In this document: positions 36,675-44,851 of the stretch, one piece after another | Position numbering within the stretch: position 1 is the first letter of the stretch | Layout of the letters: each line of letters starts with the position of its first letter | Assembly: GCA_902598015.1 (NCBI GenBank) | Contig: CACJZT010000002.1 | Coordinates: forward strand, 120,199 to 184,198 | From: an uncultured Pelagibacteraceae bacterium | Lineage (GTDB): Bacteria > Pseudomonadota > Alphaproteobacteria > Pelagibacterales > Pelagibacteraceae | Reading direction: 5' to 3' | Length of the DNA stretch: 64,000 nt | Program-made: the position numbers and the translations under genes | The notes under the pieces: model-generated | Databases searched by the model: none | What the model was told of the DNA's origin: nothing | What the model saw: the letters and a program-made list of their open reading frames with translations, nothing else

Positions 36675-37161
36675 TGCAACATTTTGGGTAGCAGTTTCTT
36701 TTGTAATATTTTTTGGAGCGCTAATTTATTTAAAAGTTCCGCAAAATGTTAATAATTTATTGAGCAAAATGATTACTGATATCAAAAATGAAATTGATGA
36801 AAGTGAAAAACTCCGAGCTGAATCTAAAAGACTATTGGATGACGCGCAAAAGAAGCTAGATACTGCAAAAATTGAGAGTGAAAAGATTATGCAGCAGTCA
36901 AAAGATGAAACTGAGAGATTTGTAATTGAAATGAATGACAAATTTCATAAATCAGCTGAACTAAAGAAAAGTCTAGCAGAAACTAAAATCTCTCAAATGA
37001 AGGATAATGCCATTAAAGAAATTAAAGATACATCAATTAACATTGCTGTAGAATCTGTGAAAAAAATTATTACAACATCTGTTGATAAGTCTAAACTTGA
37101 CAATTTGTTTAATAAAAATCTTGAAGAAACAAAGACAGAATTAAAGAAAATAAGTTCTTAA
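36664..37161 (+). CDS. atpF: ATP synthase F0 subunit b
   Basis: The second peripheral-stalk subunit, 165 aa from the ATG at 36664 (MAFDATFWVAVSFVIFFG). The ORF track extends it to a TTG at 36628, which lies inside b' and adds a Lys-rich stretch before the natural membrane anchor, so I reject it. One N-terminal membrane helix is followed by a charged coiled coil. It overlaps b' by 11 nt and ends the F0 operon, 48 nt before crtI. Confidence 0.92.
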   Translation: MAFDATFWVAVSFVIFFGALIYLKVPQNVNNLLSKMITDIKNEIDESEKLRAESKRLLDDAQKKLDTAKIESEKIMQQSKDETERFVIEMNDKFHKSAELKKSLAETKISQMKDNAIKEIKDTSINIAVESVKKIITTSVDKSKLDNLFNKNLEETKTELKKISS

Positions 37162-37209
37162 ACTAAGATAGTTTATCAAATTTTATAAAAATAATGTAAA
37201 TTAAGGAAT

Positions 37210-38667
37210 ATGAATTCAATTGTAATTGGATCAGGTTTTGGTGGCATAGCAGCAGCTCTTAGACTTCGGGCAAAAGGTCATAAAGTCACTTTAATTGAAA
37301 AACAAAAAGATTTAGGTGGAAGAGCGAGAGTATTTAAAAGTAATGGGTTTACTTATGATGGTGGACCAACTGTAATAACTGCTCCTTATTTAATATATGA
37401 AATTTTTAAACTTTTTAATAAAAATCCAGATGATTACATAAAAATAAAAGATTTGGATACTTGGTACAGATTTGTTTTTGAAGATGGAAGCCATTTTGAT
37501 TATTCAGCTGATGAAAAGAAAATGGAAGAACAGATTGAAATAATTAATCATAAAGATGTTGTGGGTTACAGAAATTTACTTAAATTTACAAAAAAAATAT
37601 TTGATAAGGGTTATTCAGAATTATCAGATGTGCCATTTGATAAACCTTCATTTATGTTTAAGCAAATTCCTGCATTGCTAAGTTTAAAAAGTTATAAATC
37701 TGTTTATTCTTTAGTTAGTGGTTTTATTGAAAATGAAAAACTAAGAAGGCTATTTAGTATGCACCCATTATTGGTGGGTGGGAACCCTTTTACTACAACC
37801 TCTATATATGGATTAATTTTGTATTTAGAAAAAAAATGGGGAATTCATTATTCTATGGGTGGAACGGGACAAATCATAAAAGGTTTTGAAAAATTGATGT
37901 TAGAAGAAGATGTTACAATTATTAAAGGTAAAGAAGTTAAAAACTTGCTTACAAAAAATAAAAGAGTTGTCGGGGTTGTAACAAGTGAAAATGAAGAAAT
38001 TAAAGCAGATAACATAATTTGTAATGCAGATCCTCCCGGTGTTTATTCAAAAATGCTAAATAATCAAAAATATAACACTCTATTTAATTGGAAAATAAAT
38101 AGAATGGAATATTCAATGGGATTGTTTGTTTATTATTTTGGAACAAAGAAAAAATACGAAAATGTTGAACATCATACTATAAAGTTTGGCGATAAGTACA
38201 AAGAACACTTGGATGATATATTTGTAAACAAAAAATTAAATAACGATATAAGCTATTACCTACATAGGCCTACCGCGACTGACTCGAGTATGGCACCAAA
38301 AGACCATGATTGCTTTTATGTATTAGTGCCTGTACCTAATAATAAATCAGGAATAGACTGGTCAGTCGAAGGCGAGAATCTAAAAAAACTTGTAATAGAT
38401 AAAATGGAAAAAAGTTTATTACCAAATTTAAGAGAAAATATTGTAGATGATTTTTATTTAACCCCTGATTATTTTGAAAAAGAGTTAAATACAAAATATG
38501 GCTCGGGTTTTTCAATTCAGCCCAAATTTTCTCAATCAGCGTACTTTAGATTTCATAACAAATCTGAGGTTTATGACGGTTTATATTTTGTTGGAGCAGG
38601 CACTCATCCTGGAGCTGGTGTTCCAGGGGTCCTATCATCCGCAAAGGTCTTAGATAAAATTTTGTAA
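37210..38667 (+). CDS. crtI: Phytoene desaturase CrtI
   Basis: CrtI desaturates phytoene to lycopene with FAD. The 485-aa protein has the N-terminal dinucleotide motif IVIGSGFGGIAAALRL, then GGRARVF, the substrate-region GGTGQIIKGFEKL, and the C-terminal bacterial desaturase signature GLYFVGAGTHPGAGVPGVL. It begins the retinal gene run, with an AAGGA site 5' of its ATG. The start of the next gene overlaps by one base (TAATG). No crtE or idi is in this window. Confidence 0.96.
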   Translation: MNSIVIGSGFGGIAAALRLRAKGHKVTLIEKQKDLGGRARVFKSNGFTYDGGPTVITAPYLIYEIFKLFNKNPDDYIKIKDLDTWYRFVFEDGSHFDYSADEKKMEEQIEIINHKDVVGYRNLLKFTKKIFDKGYSELSDVPFDKPSFMFKQIPALLSLKSYKSVYSLVSGFIENEKLRRLFSMHPLLVGGNPFTTTSIYGLILYLEKKWGIHYSMGGTGQIIKGFEKLMLEEDVTIIKGKEVKNLLTKNKRVVGVVTSENEEIKADNIICNADPPGVYSKMLNNQKYNTLFNWKINRMEYSMGLFVYYFGTKKKYENVEHHTIKFGDKYKEHLDDIFVNKKLNNDISYYLHRPTATDSSMAPKDHDCFYVLVPVPNNKSGIDWSVEGENLKKLVIDKMEKSLLPNLRENIVDDFYLTPDYFEKELNTKYGSGFSIQPKFSQSAYFRFHNKSEVYDGLYFVGAGTHPGAGVPGVLSSAKVLDKIL

Positions 38668-39518
38668 TGAATGAACAAAATTATTTGTCGATATACGCTA
38701 AATCTTTTAATTGGGCAGGTTTCTTTTTACCAAAACAAGTCTACTCTGATTGCTCTAATTTGTACGATTTTTGTAGATACATAGACAATATAGCAGATGA
38801 AAAAGGTGATCTTGATACGAAGTTAAAAAATTTCAATACATTCAAAGAAGATTTCAAATTAAAAAATGAAAATAACCAAATAATTAAAAATATGTGGGCT
38901 TTAATAAATAAATTTGAAATATCACAAAAAATAATTGATGATTTATTCGATGGCGTTGAGGCTGATATAGAATCAAAAGTAGAAATCAACACTGACAAAG
39001 ATCTATATGTTTATTCATATAGAGTGGCTGGAACAGTTGGATTAATGATGGCAAAAATTTTAAATGTCAAAGAAAGATCAGCACTTTTAGGAGCTATTGA
39101 CTTAGGTATTGCAATGCAATTAACTAATATTTCAAGAGATGTTATTGAAGATGAAAGCAATAATAGGTTTTATATAAAAAAGAATTTTGATGAAATTAAA
39201 AGAATTCTAAAAATAGCTGATAAATTTTATAATAATTCTTTTATATCAATTAAAAAAATTCCATTCTTTTTAAGATTTTCGATATTGGTTGCAAGACGAG
39301 TATATAGACAAATTGGAAATGAAATCTTAAAAAAAGGAAACTTAGAAAATTATAATAAATCAGGAAAAATTTATGTAAACAATTTGGGAAAAGTCTTACA
39401 TACAGTGCTATCTATTGGTGATTTAATTAAGTTATATTTTGTAAAAGAAGATAAAAAACTTACAATAAAAGAACATGAGATAATAATGCAAGATATTGAG
39501 TATAATGAAAGATTTTGA
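38667..39518 (+). CDS. crtB: Phytoene synthase CrtB
   Basis: CrtB joins two geranylgeranyl diphosphates into phytoene. The 283-aa protein shows the first Asp-rich motif FCRYIDNIADEKGD and the second LTNISRDVIEDESNNRFYI, with the YSYRVAGTVGLMM motif between. It is translationally coupled to crtI (TAATG) and overlaps crtY by 14 nt. The substrate prenyl diphosphate must come from a gene outside this window. Confidence 0.95.
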   Translation: MNEQNYLSIYAKSFNWAGFFLPKQVYSDCSNLYDFCRYIDNIADEKGDLDTKLKNFNTFKEDFKLKNENNQIIKNMWALINKFEISQKIIDDLFDGVEADIESKVEINTDKDLYVYSYRVAGTVGLMMAKILNVKERSALLGAIDLGIAMQLTNISRDVIEDESNNRFYIKKNFDEIKRILKIADKFYNNSFISIKKIPFFLRFSILVARRVYRQIGNEILKKGNLENYNKSGKIYVNNLGKVLHTVLSIGDLIKLYFVKEDKKLTIKEHEIIMQDIEYNERF

Positions 39519-40572
39519 TTACATAATTATTGGAGGAGGCTGTGCTGGTTTAACATTGGCTTATGAGTTAGAGTATCACGATAAACTTAAAAATAAGACT
39601 TTAGCAATTATTGAAAAAAGAGATGAATATAAAAGAGATAAAACTTGGTCTTATTGGAAAACTGTACCTCACAAGTTTGATGACTGTGTAAAAAAAAGAT
39701 GGAAAGATTATACAATCAATTTTAAAGGAAATGTTGAATATAAAGATTGTAAAGAAACTCCTTACGAAAGTATTGATAGTGGACTATTCTACAAAAAAAT
39801 TTTAAATAAAATCAATAAAAATCCTAATATTCAATTCTTTAAAGATATTAGTCAAGTAAATACAGAAAACGCAATTTTATTTAACAGTTTGCCAGATCTT
39901 GAGGATAAAGATTCTAATTTATGGCAACACTTTCAAGGTGTTGAGATTGAAACCGAAAAAGATTTTTTTGATGATCAAATAATGAATTTAATGGACTTTG
40001 ATTGTGATCAAAAAAAAAGTGTTCATTTTTTCTATACACTGCCCTATTCAAAAAAATCAGCTTTAATCGAAACTACGTGGCTTTCAAAAATGGAAGATGA
40101 TAGTGAAAAAGATTATGATAAACAAATTACTGATTACATCGAAAACACTTTAAAATTAAAAAAATATAAAATTAATTATAAAGAAGTTGGGGCCATACCA
40201 TTATTTTATCCAAAATTTAAAAACGACAAAAATACGATTAATATTGGAACTGCTGGAGGTATGACGCGTTTAAGTACTGGCTATACTTTCCTAAATATTC
40301 AAGAACAAGCAGAATATATTACCCAAAACATTGATAAAATAACCCAAACTAGAGCTTTCAATATAAAAAGTAAGTATAAGTTTTTAGATAATGTTTTTTT
40401 GAAAGTCCTAGCTGAAAAGCCAGAGATCATGCCAAATATTTTCTTCAAAATGTTCAAAAGCAAGTCAAAAACAGTAATAAATTTCCTTTCCAATAAAAGT
40501 AATATTTTCGAGGACTTATCCATTATATTAAAGATGCCAAAATGGATTTTTATTAAAGCTGTATTTAAATAA
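39505..40572 (+). CDS. crtY: Lycopene beta-cyclase CrtY
   Basis: CrtY cyclises lycopene ends to give beta-carotene. The protein has the Rossmann segment YIIIGGGCAGLTLAYEL, RDKTWSYW, the FDCDQ-like segment, and EVGAIPLF, features of CrtY-type flavoprotein cyclases. The ORF track begins at TTG 39496; I use ATG 39505 (355 aa), which overlaps crtB by 14 nt. The next gene, blh, overlaps by 1 nt. Its product is the substrate of Blh. Confidence 0.93.
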   Translation: MKDFDYIIIGGGCAGLTLAYELEYHDKLKNKTLAIIEKRDEYKRDKTWSYWKTVPHKFDDCVKKRWKDYTINFKGNVEYKDCKETPYESIDSGLFYKKILNKINKNPNIQFFKDISQVNTENAILFNSLPDLEDKDSNLWQHFQGVEIETEKDFFDDQIMNLMDFDCDQKKSVHFFYTLPYSKKSALIETTWLSKMEDDSEKDYDKQITDYIENTLKLKKYKINYKEVGAIPLFYPKFKNDKNTINIGTAGGMTRLSTGYTFLNIQEQAEYITQNIDKITQTRAFNIKSKYKFLDNVFLKVLAEKPEIMPNIFFKMFKSKSKTVINFLSNKSNIFEDLSIILKMPKWIFIKAVFK

Positions 40573-41465
40573 TGATCAACAAAATAAATTTTTTTCATTC
40601 TATTATTTTTTTTAATATCTGTATTTTTTTTTCTGCCTTTGAAGTATTGAGGAATAATTCGTTTATACTTTTTAGTTTTTTTTTAATTCTTACAATTGGT
40701 ATCTCTCACGGTGCGCTGGATCATGAAAAGGGTAAAAAACTTTTAAAAATTTATAAAATTAAAAATACAGAAGTGTTCTATATAGCTTATATAGGTATTG
40801 CTATTTTTGTTATTTTAATTTGGATTTTAAGTCCAATATTGCTGCTTTCGCTTTTTTTAATAGTTGCAGCATATCATTTTGGCAAAGAGGATAGTGACTT
40901 TATCGAAACAAAAAATGCTAATTTTTTAGAAATTTTTTATTTTATTAAAGGATCATTAGTTATTTCAGCACCCTTACTGTTTCATAAAGCTGAGACAATC
41001 GAAATTTTTAAAATGTTAAATTTTTCAATAGACGAAAATATTATGGCTAATAATTTTTTAATTCCTTTAGTTATATTATCAGTGCTAAGTAATTTTCTTA
41101 TATATAGAGGTAATAATCATGATTTAAGATCAATTCTTTTTTTAGATAGTTTTTCAATAATTATTTTAAACTATTTTATTAACCCTATATTTGCTTTCAC
41201 AATTTATTTCTGCTTTCTTCATTCTATAAGACACTCACTAAGTTTAATTAGTGAAATAAATAAAAATTTGATGAAAGGATTTCCTATTTTTTTACGAAAA
41301 ATTATTCCACTTACAGTAATTACAGCAATAATGTATTTAATAGTTTTTTATTTTATTTCAGAAAAATTTGGTATAGATGAAAGTATTATTAAAATAATAT
41401 TTGTTGGATTGGCTTCATTGACCTTTCCTCATATTTTACTTGAATTCATGGTAGAAAAAAAATGA
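40572..41465 (+). CDS. blh: Beta-carotene 15,15'-dioxygenase Blh (Brp/Blh family)
   Basis: Blh cleaves beta-carotene into two retinal molecules, the chromophore of proteorhodopsin. The 297-aa membrane protein has about eight hydrophobic segments and the conserved histidines expected to bind iron: GISHGALDHEKG, AAYHFGKEDSDF, and FLHSIRHSLSL. This complete crtI-crtB-crtY-blh set implies a light-driven pump elsewhere in the genome. It overlaps crtY (TAATG) and the 56-aa gene downstream (ATGA). Confidence 0.95.
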   Translation: MINKINFFHSIIFFNICIFFSAFEVLRNNSFILFSFFLILTIGISHGALDHEKGKKLLKIYKIKNTEVFYIAYIGIAIFVILIWILSPILLLSLFLIVAAYHFGKEDSDFIETKNANFLEIFYFIKGSLVISAPLLFHKAETIEIFKMLNFSIDENIMANNFLIPLVILSVLSNFLIYRGNNHDLRSILFLDSFSIIILNYFINPIFAFTIYFCFLHSIRHSLSLISEINKNLMKGFPIFLRKIIPLTVITAIMYLIVFYFISEKFGIDESIIKIIFVGLASLTFPHILLEFMVEKK

Positions 41466-41632
41466 AAAATAAAACTATAAATCTAATTGGATGGATATTG
41501 TTCGTTATATCTTCAATTGGTTTCATCATCTCAAGTGTAGGAAGTTTTTGGGCTATGTTCGGAAGCCTGTTTTTTTTTATTGCCTGTATAGTATTTTTAA
41601 TTCCATTTTTTAAAAAGAATGAAAATGAGTAA
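41462..41632 (+). CDS. Small two-helix membrane protein (56 aa) in the retinal operon
   Basis: Not in the ORF track. The ATG overlaps the blh stop as ATGA, and its TAA overlaps the ispH start region. The 56-aa product begins MKNKTINLIGW and has two hydrophobic helices (about 7-27 and 30-48) with a charged tail KKNENE. Its double overlap with neighbours mirrors the other coupled genes here and supports real translation. I do not recognise a family. A role next to retinal synthesis is inference from position only. Confidence 0.7.
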   Translation: MKNKTINLIGWILFVISSIGFIISSVGSFWAMFGSLFFFIACIVFLIPFFKKNENE

Positions 41633-42569
41633 CAAAAATTTAAAAATTTATTTAGCTGCACCAAGAGGATTTTGCGCAGGAGTTGATAGAGCAATTGAAA
41701 TTGTAAAAAAGAGTATAGATAAATTTGGTGCTCCAGTTTATGTGAGACACGAAATTGTGCATAACAAACATGTTGTAGAAAGTTTAAAAAAAATAGGAGC
41801 GATATTTGTTGAAGAATTAGATGAAATCAAAGATAAGTCTAGACCAGTTATATTCTCAGCACATGGAGTGCCAAAATCTGTCCCAGAGGAAGCTTCTGAT
41901 TTAAATATGATGTTTGTAGATGCAACGTGTCCTCTAGTATCTAAGGTTCATAGAGAAGCAGAAAACTTAAACAAACAAGGTCATCATATATTATTAATAG
42001 GACACAAAAACCATCCAGAGGTCATAGGAACTATGGGTCAATTACCAAAAGGTTCAATAGATTTGATTGAAAATATTGAGGACGCAAATAGGTATGAAAA
42101 TATCTCAAATAAACAGCTATCTTTCATAACTCAAACAACACTCTCTGTAGATGATACCAAAGATATAATTGCAGCTTTAAAATCTAAATATCCAGATATT
42201 AAAGAGCCTAAAAAAGATGACATATGTTATGCAACAACAAATAGACAATCAGCGGTTAAAGAAATAGCAGATAAATGTGATATGTTTTTTGTAATAGGAA
42301 GTAGGAATTCATCTAACTCAGTAAGATTAGTTGAAGTTGCAAAAAATTCTGGTTGCAATTCTGCTGAGTTAATACACTCAGAAAGTCCAGTGCCAATAGA
42401 TAAGATTAAAGAATGTAACACAATTGGAATTTCATCAGGTGCTTCAGCACCAGAAATACTTGTTGAAAAATTTATAGCAGAGTTAAAAGATCAATTTACA
42501 GTTAACATTGAAGAAGTTGAAATCGTAAAAGAAAATATTACTTTTAAAATTCCTGGAAAATTAAACTAA
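41619..42569 (+). CDS. ispH: 4-hydroxy-3-methylbut-2-enyl diphosphate reductase
   Basis: IspH, the last enzyme of the MEP pathway, makes IPP and DMAPP with a 4Fe-4S cluster. The 316-aa protein has PRGFCAGVDRAIEIV with the first cluster Cys, the HGVPKSVPEEA segment, DATCPLVSKVHREA with the second Cys, and SSGASAPEILVE near the end. The other Cys lies in NSGCNSAE. The ATG at 41619 is used, but 41625 is equally possible. Its place after blh ties isoprenoid supply to carotenoid synthesis. Confidence 0.95.
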   Translation: MKMSNKNLKIYLAAPRGFCAGVDRAIEIVKKSIDKFGAPVYVRHEIVHNKHVVESLKKIGAIFVEELDEIKDKSRPVIFSAHGVPKSVPEEASDLNMMFVDATCPLVSKVHREAENLNKQGHHILLIGHKNHPEVIGTMGQLPKGSIDLIENIEDANRYENISNKQLSFITQTTLSVDDTKDIIAALKSKYPDIKEPKKDDICYATTNRQSAVKEIADKCDMFFVIGSRNSSNSVRLVEVAKNSGCNSAELIHSESPVPIDKIKECNTIGISSGASAPEILVEKFIAELKDQFTVNIEEVEIVKENITFKIPGKLN

Positions 42570-43534
42570 TGGCTGTTTATACTAAAATTAATAATAAGCA
42601 GATAAAATTTATCGAGAAGAAATATAATATTGGAAAAATTATAAATTATTCAGGTATAAAAAAAGGTATTGAAAATACCAACTTCCTTTTAAAGACAAAG
42701 AAAAATAAATATATTTTAACTATTTACGAAAAAAGAGTTCAGAAAAAAGATCTTCCATTTTTTGTTAATCTTATGTCTGGTCTATCTAGATTAAAAGTAA
42801 AATGTCCGGTTCCTATAAAAGATAAAAAGGGTAAATATTTATTTAACTTAAAAAATAAAAAGGCTTGTATTGTCAGTTTCTTGGAAGGAAAAGATAAAGA
42901 TCAACTAAGTAATAAAGATTGTTTTATAGTTGGAAAAAATGCTGCACTTCTTCATAAAGCTTCAAAAAAATTGAAATTATATAGAAAAAATTCTCTATCA
43001 ATAAATTCATGGGGGTCAATTCTAAATAAAGTCGACAATAAAATTAATAAAATATCTAAAAACTTAAAAGATTTAATGAGAGATGATTTGAAAGATATCA
43101 AAAAAAAATGGCCTAAAAAACTGCCATATGGAATAATTCATAGCGATCTTTTTATTGATAATATTTTTTTCAAAAGGGGTAAATTTCATGGATTTATAGA
43201 TTTTTATTTTTCAGCTAATGATTTTTTATCTTATGAATTAGCAACTTGCATTAATGCTTTATGCTTTAAAAAGAAAAATAGAAAATTTGTATTAGATAAA
43301 AAAAGATCTTCAAATTTATTAAAGGGCTACCAATCTGTTAGAAAATTAAGTGAAATTGAAAAAAGAAATTTAAATACATTATGTAGAGGATCGGCTTTAA
43401 GATATCTTTTGACTAGATCCTATGACTATTTAAATACTCCTAAAAATGCTGTCATTAAAATTAAAGATCCAAAGGAGTATATAGATAAGTTGAATTTTAA
43501 TAGAAATCTGAGCACATTTAAGGATTATTCTTAA
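42569..43534 (+). CDS. thrB: Homoserine kinase (aminoglycoside phosphotransferase-like type)
   Basis: This phosphorylates homoserine for threonine synthesis. The 321-aa protein belongs to the APH-like ThrB type found in alphaproteobacteria, not the GHMP type. Visible are IENTNFLLKTKKNKYILTIYE, a catalytic loop GIIHSDLFIDNIFF with the Asp, and GFIDFYFS as the metal-binding site. It overlaps ispH and rnhA by one base each (TAATG). thrC lies about 1.3 kb further on, on the opposite strand. Confidence 0.93.
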   Translation: MAVYTKINNKQIKFIEKKYNIGKIINYSGIKKGIENTNFLLKTKKNKYILTIYEKRVQKKDLPFFVNLMSGLSRLKVKCPVPIKDKKGKYLFNLKNKKACIVSFLEGKDKDQLSNKDCFIVGKNAALLHKASKKLKLYRKNSLSINSWGSILNKVDNKINKISKNLKDLMRDDLKDIKKKWPKKLPYGIIHSDLFIDNIFFKRGKFHGFIDFYFSANDFLSYELATCINALCFKKKNRKFVLDKKRSSNLLKGYQSVRKLSEIEKRNLNTLCRGSALRYLLTRSYDYLNTPKNAVIKIKDPKEYIDKLNFNRNLSTFKDYS

Positions 43535-43956
43535 TGATTAAAATCTACACAGATGGTTCTTGCATTGGAAATCCAGGAAATGGTGGCTGGGCAGCCATTA
43601 TTATTGAAAACGGCAGGAAAACTCAAATTAAAGGAAGCAAAAAAGTAACAACAAATAATCAAATGGAGTTGCTAGCTCCTATTAAAGCATTAAAAAAAAT
43701 TCCAAAAGGTAGCAAGGTTCAAATATTTACAGACTCAAAATACGTAAAATCTGGCATAACTGAATGGATACATAATTGGAAAAAAAATGGTTGGAAAACG
43801 GCTAATAAAAAAGAAGTTAAAAATAAAGAACTTTGGAATGAATTAGACAATCTATCAAGTTCATTCGAAATAAAATGGAGCTGGGTAAAAGCACATTCAA
43901 CAGATAAAATAAATAACGAAGTTGATATTCTTGCAAGAGAGATTGCTAAAAATTAA
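43534..43956 (+). CDS. rnhA: Ribonuclease HI
   Basis: RNase HI degrades RNA in RNA-DNA hybrids. The 140-aa protein has IYTDGSCIGNPGNGGWAAI with the first Asp, NNQMELLAPI with the Glu, IFTDSKYVKSGI with the second Asp, and a C-terminal NNEVDILAREIA with the last Asp. Length is normal. It ends the run crtI to rnhA; the order ispH-thrB-rnhA is common in alphaproteobacteria. Confidence 0.97.
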   Translation: MIKIYTDGSCIGNPGNGGWAAIIIENGRKTQIKGSKKVTTNNQMELLAPIKALKKIPKGSKVQIFTDSKYVKSGITEWIHNWKKNGWKTANKKEVKNKELWNELDNLSSSFEIKWSWVKAHSTDKINNEVDILAREIAKN

Positions 43957-43994
43957 TTGTTGAATTATTAAAATTATATATTTAAAATGAATTT

Positions 43995-44360
43995 ATGAGA
44001 TTATTAGCTGCTTGTTTAATTAGTTTATTTCTAACTTCATGTGCAACAATAGTTAACGATGCTAATGTTCCAGTAGCTTTATCTTTTTCTGATGGTAGCA
44101 CCGGTGAATGTCAATTATCAAATAAAAGAGTTTCGTTAAATGTTAAAATTCCTTCTCAGCCAATGGTTAGAAGATCAGATGATGCACTAAAATTTAATTG
44201 TAAAACTGCAGATGGAAAGACAGGTTTCGGAAGTATACCTAGTGAGATTGAGTCCGGTAAACTTGCAGGAAGTGTTGTATTTTTTGATTTAGGTATTACT
44301 GATTCTATTACTGATAAGCACAGGAGATACCCCTCGAGTTTCGTTATTCCTGTAAATTAG
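43995..44360 (+). CDS. Small putative lipoprotein
   Basis: A 121-aa protein with a short signal sequence and lipobox LTSC, giving lipidated Cys16. The mature part has beta-rich character with ALSFSDGSTGEC, LKFNCKTADGKTGFGSIPSEI and a C-terminal IPVN. Two further Cys (in GECQL and FNCKT) might form a disulfide. I do not assign a function. Lgt, encoded in this window, would process it. It converges on the peroxiredoxin gene with 5 nt between stops. Confidence 0.75.
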   Translation: MRLLAACLISLFLTSCATIVNDANVPVALSFSDGSTGECQLSNKRVSLNVKIPSQPMVRRSDDALKFNCKTADGKTGFGSIPSEIESGKLAGSVVFFDLGITDSITDKHRRYPSSFVIPVN

Positions 44361-44370
44361 ATAATTTACA
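44351..44370. terminator. Perfect palindrome between convergent stops
   Basis: TGTAAATTA-GA-TAATTTACA is a perfect 9-bp inverted repeat with a 2-base centre, covering both the lipoprotein and peroxiredoxin stop codons. As RNA it would form about 8 bp with a 4-base loop in either direction. It is A+T-rich and has no T run, so it is only a candidate bidirectional terminator. Confidence 0.4.
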
Positions 44371-44851
44371 GAATTTCTAAGACACCCTCTGCTGATGACA
44401 AACCACATTGTTTAGTTTCTTTCTCAACTTGAATATTAATCACTTCTAAGTTTTCAATTACCATTGCATAACGATTTGATCTAATACCCATTCCTTTTGA
44501 ATTTCTATCTACTTCAGCGCCAATGGCTTTTGTAAATAATAGATATGGATCTGATAACATTGTAATTTTACTAGCTGCATTATTTGCTTCTCCCCAAGCA
44601 TTCATAACAAAAGGGTCATTAACAGATAAACAAAATATATTATCTATTCCTTTAGCTTTTATTTTATCGGCATTAGCAACATATCCAGGAAGATGGAGTT
44701 TTGAACAAGTAGAAGTAAAAGCACCAGGCAATCCGATCAAAACAACTTTACCATTTCCTAATATATCTCTAATTTTACTAGTTTGTGGTTCACTATCTAC
44801 TAAATGAAAAATGTCTATATCTGGGATCTGATCTTTTATTTTTAATTTCAT
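44366..44851 (-). CDS. Peroxiredoxin, Prx5-type
   Basis: A thiol peroxidase of 161 aa that reduces hydrogen peroxide and organic peroxides. The peroxidatic Cys is in PGAFTSTCSKLHLPGY, and a possible resolving Cys is in KQCGLSSAE near the C-terminus. The NDPFVMNAWGE motif is typical of the Prx5 (AhpC/TSA, atypical 2-Cys) group. It overlaps thrC by 4 nt, so it probably shares the cox-thrC transcript. Confidence 0.92.
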   Translation of the reverse strand: MKLKIKDQIPDIDIFHLVDSEPQTSKIRDILGNGKVVLIGLPGAFTSTCSKLHLPGYVANADKIKAKGIDNIFCLSVNDPFVMNAWGEANNAASKITMLSDPYLLFTKAIGAEVDRNSKGMGIRSNRYAMVIENLEVINIQVEKETKQCGLSSAEGVLEIL

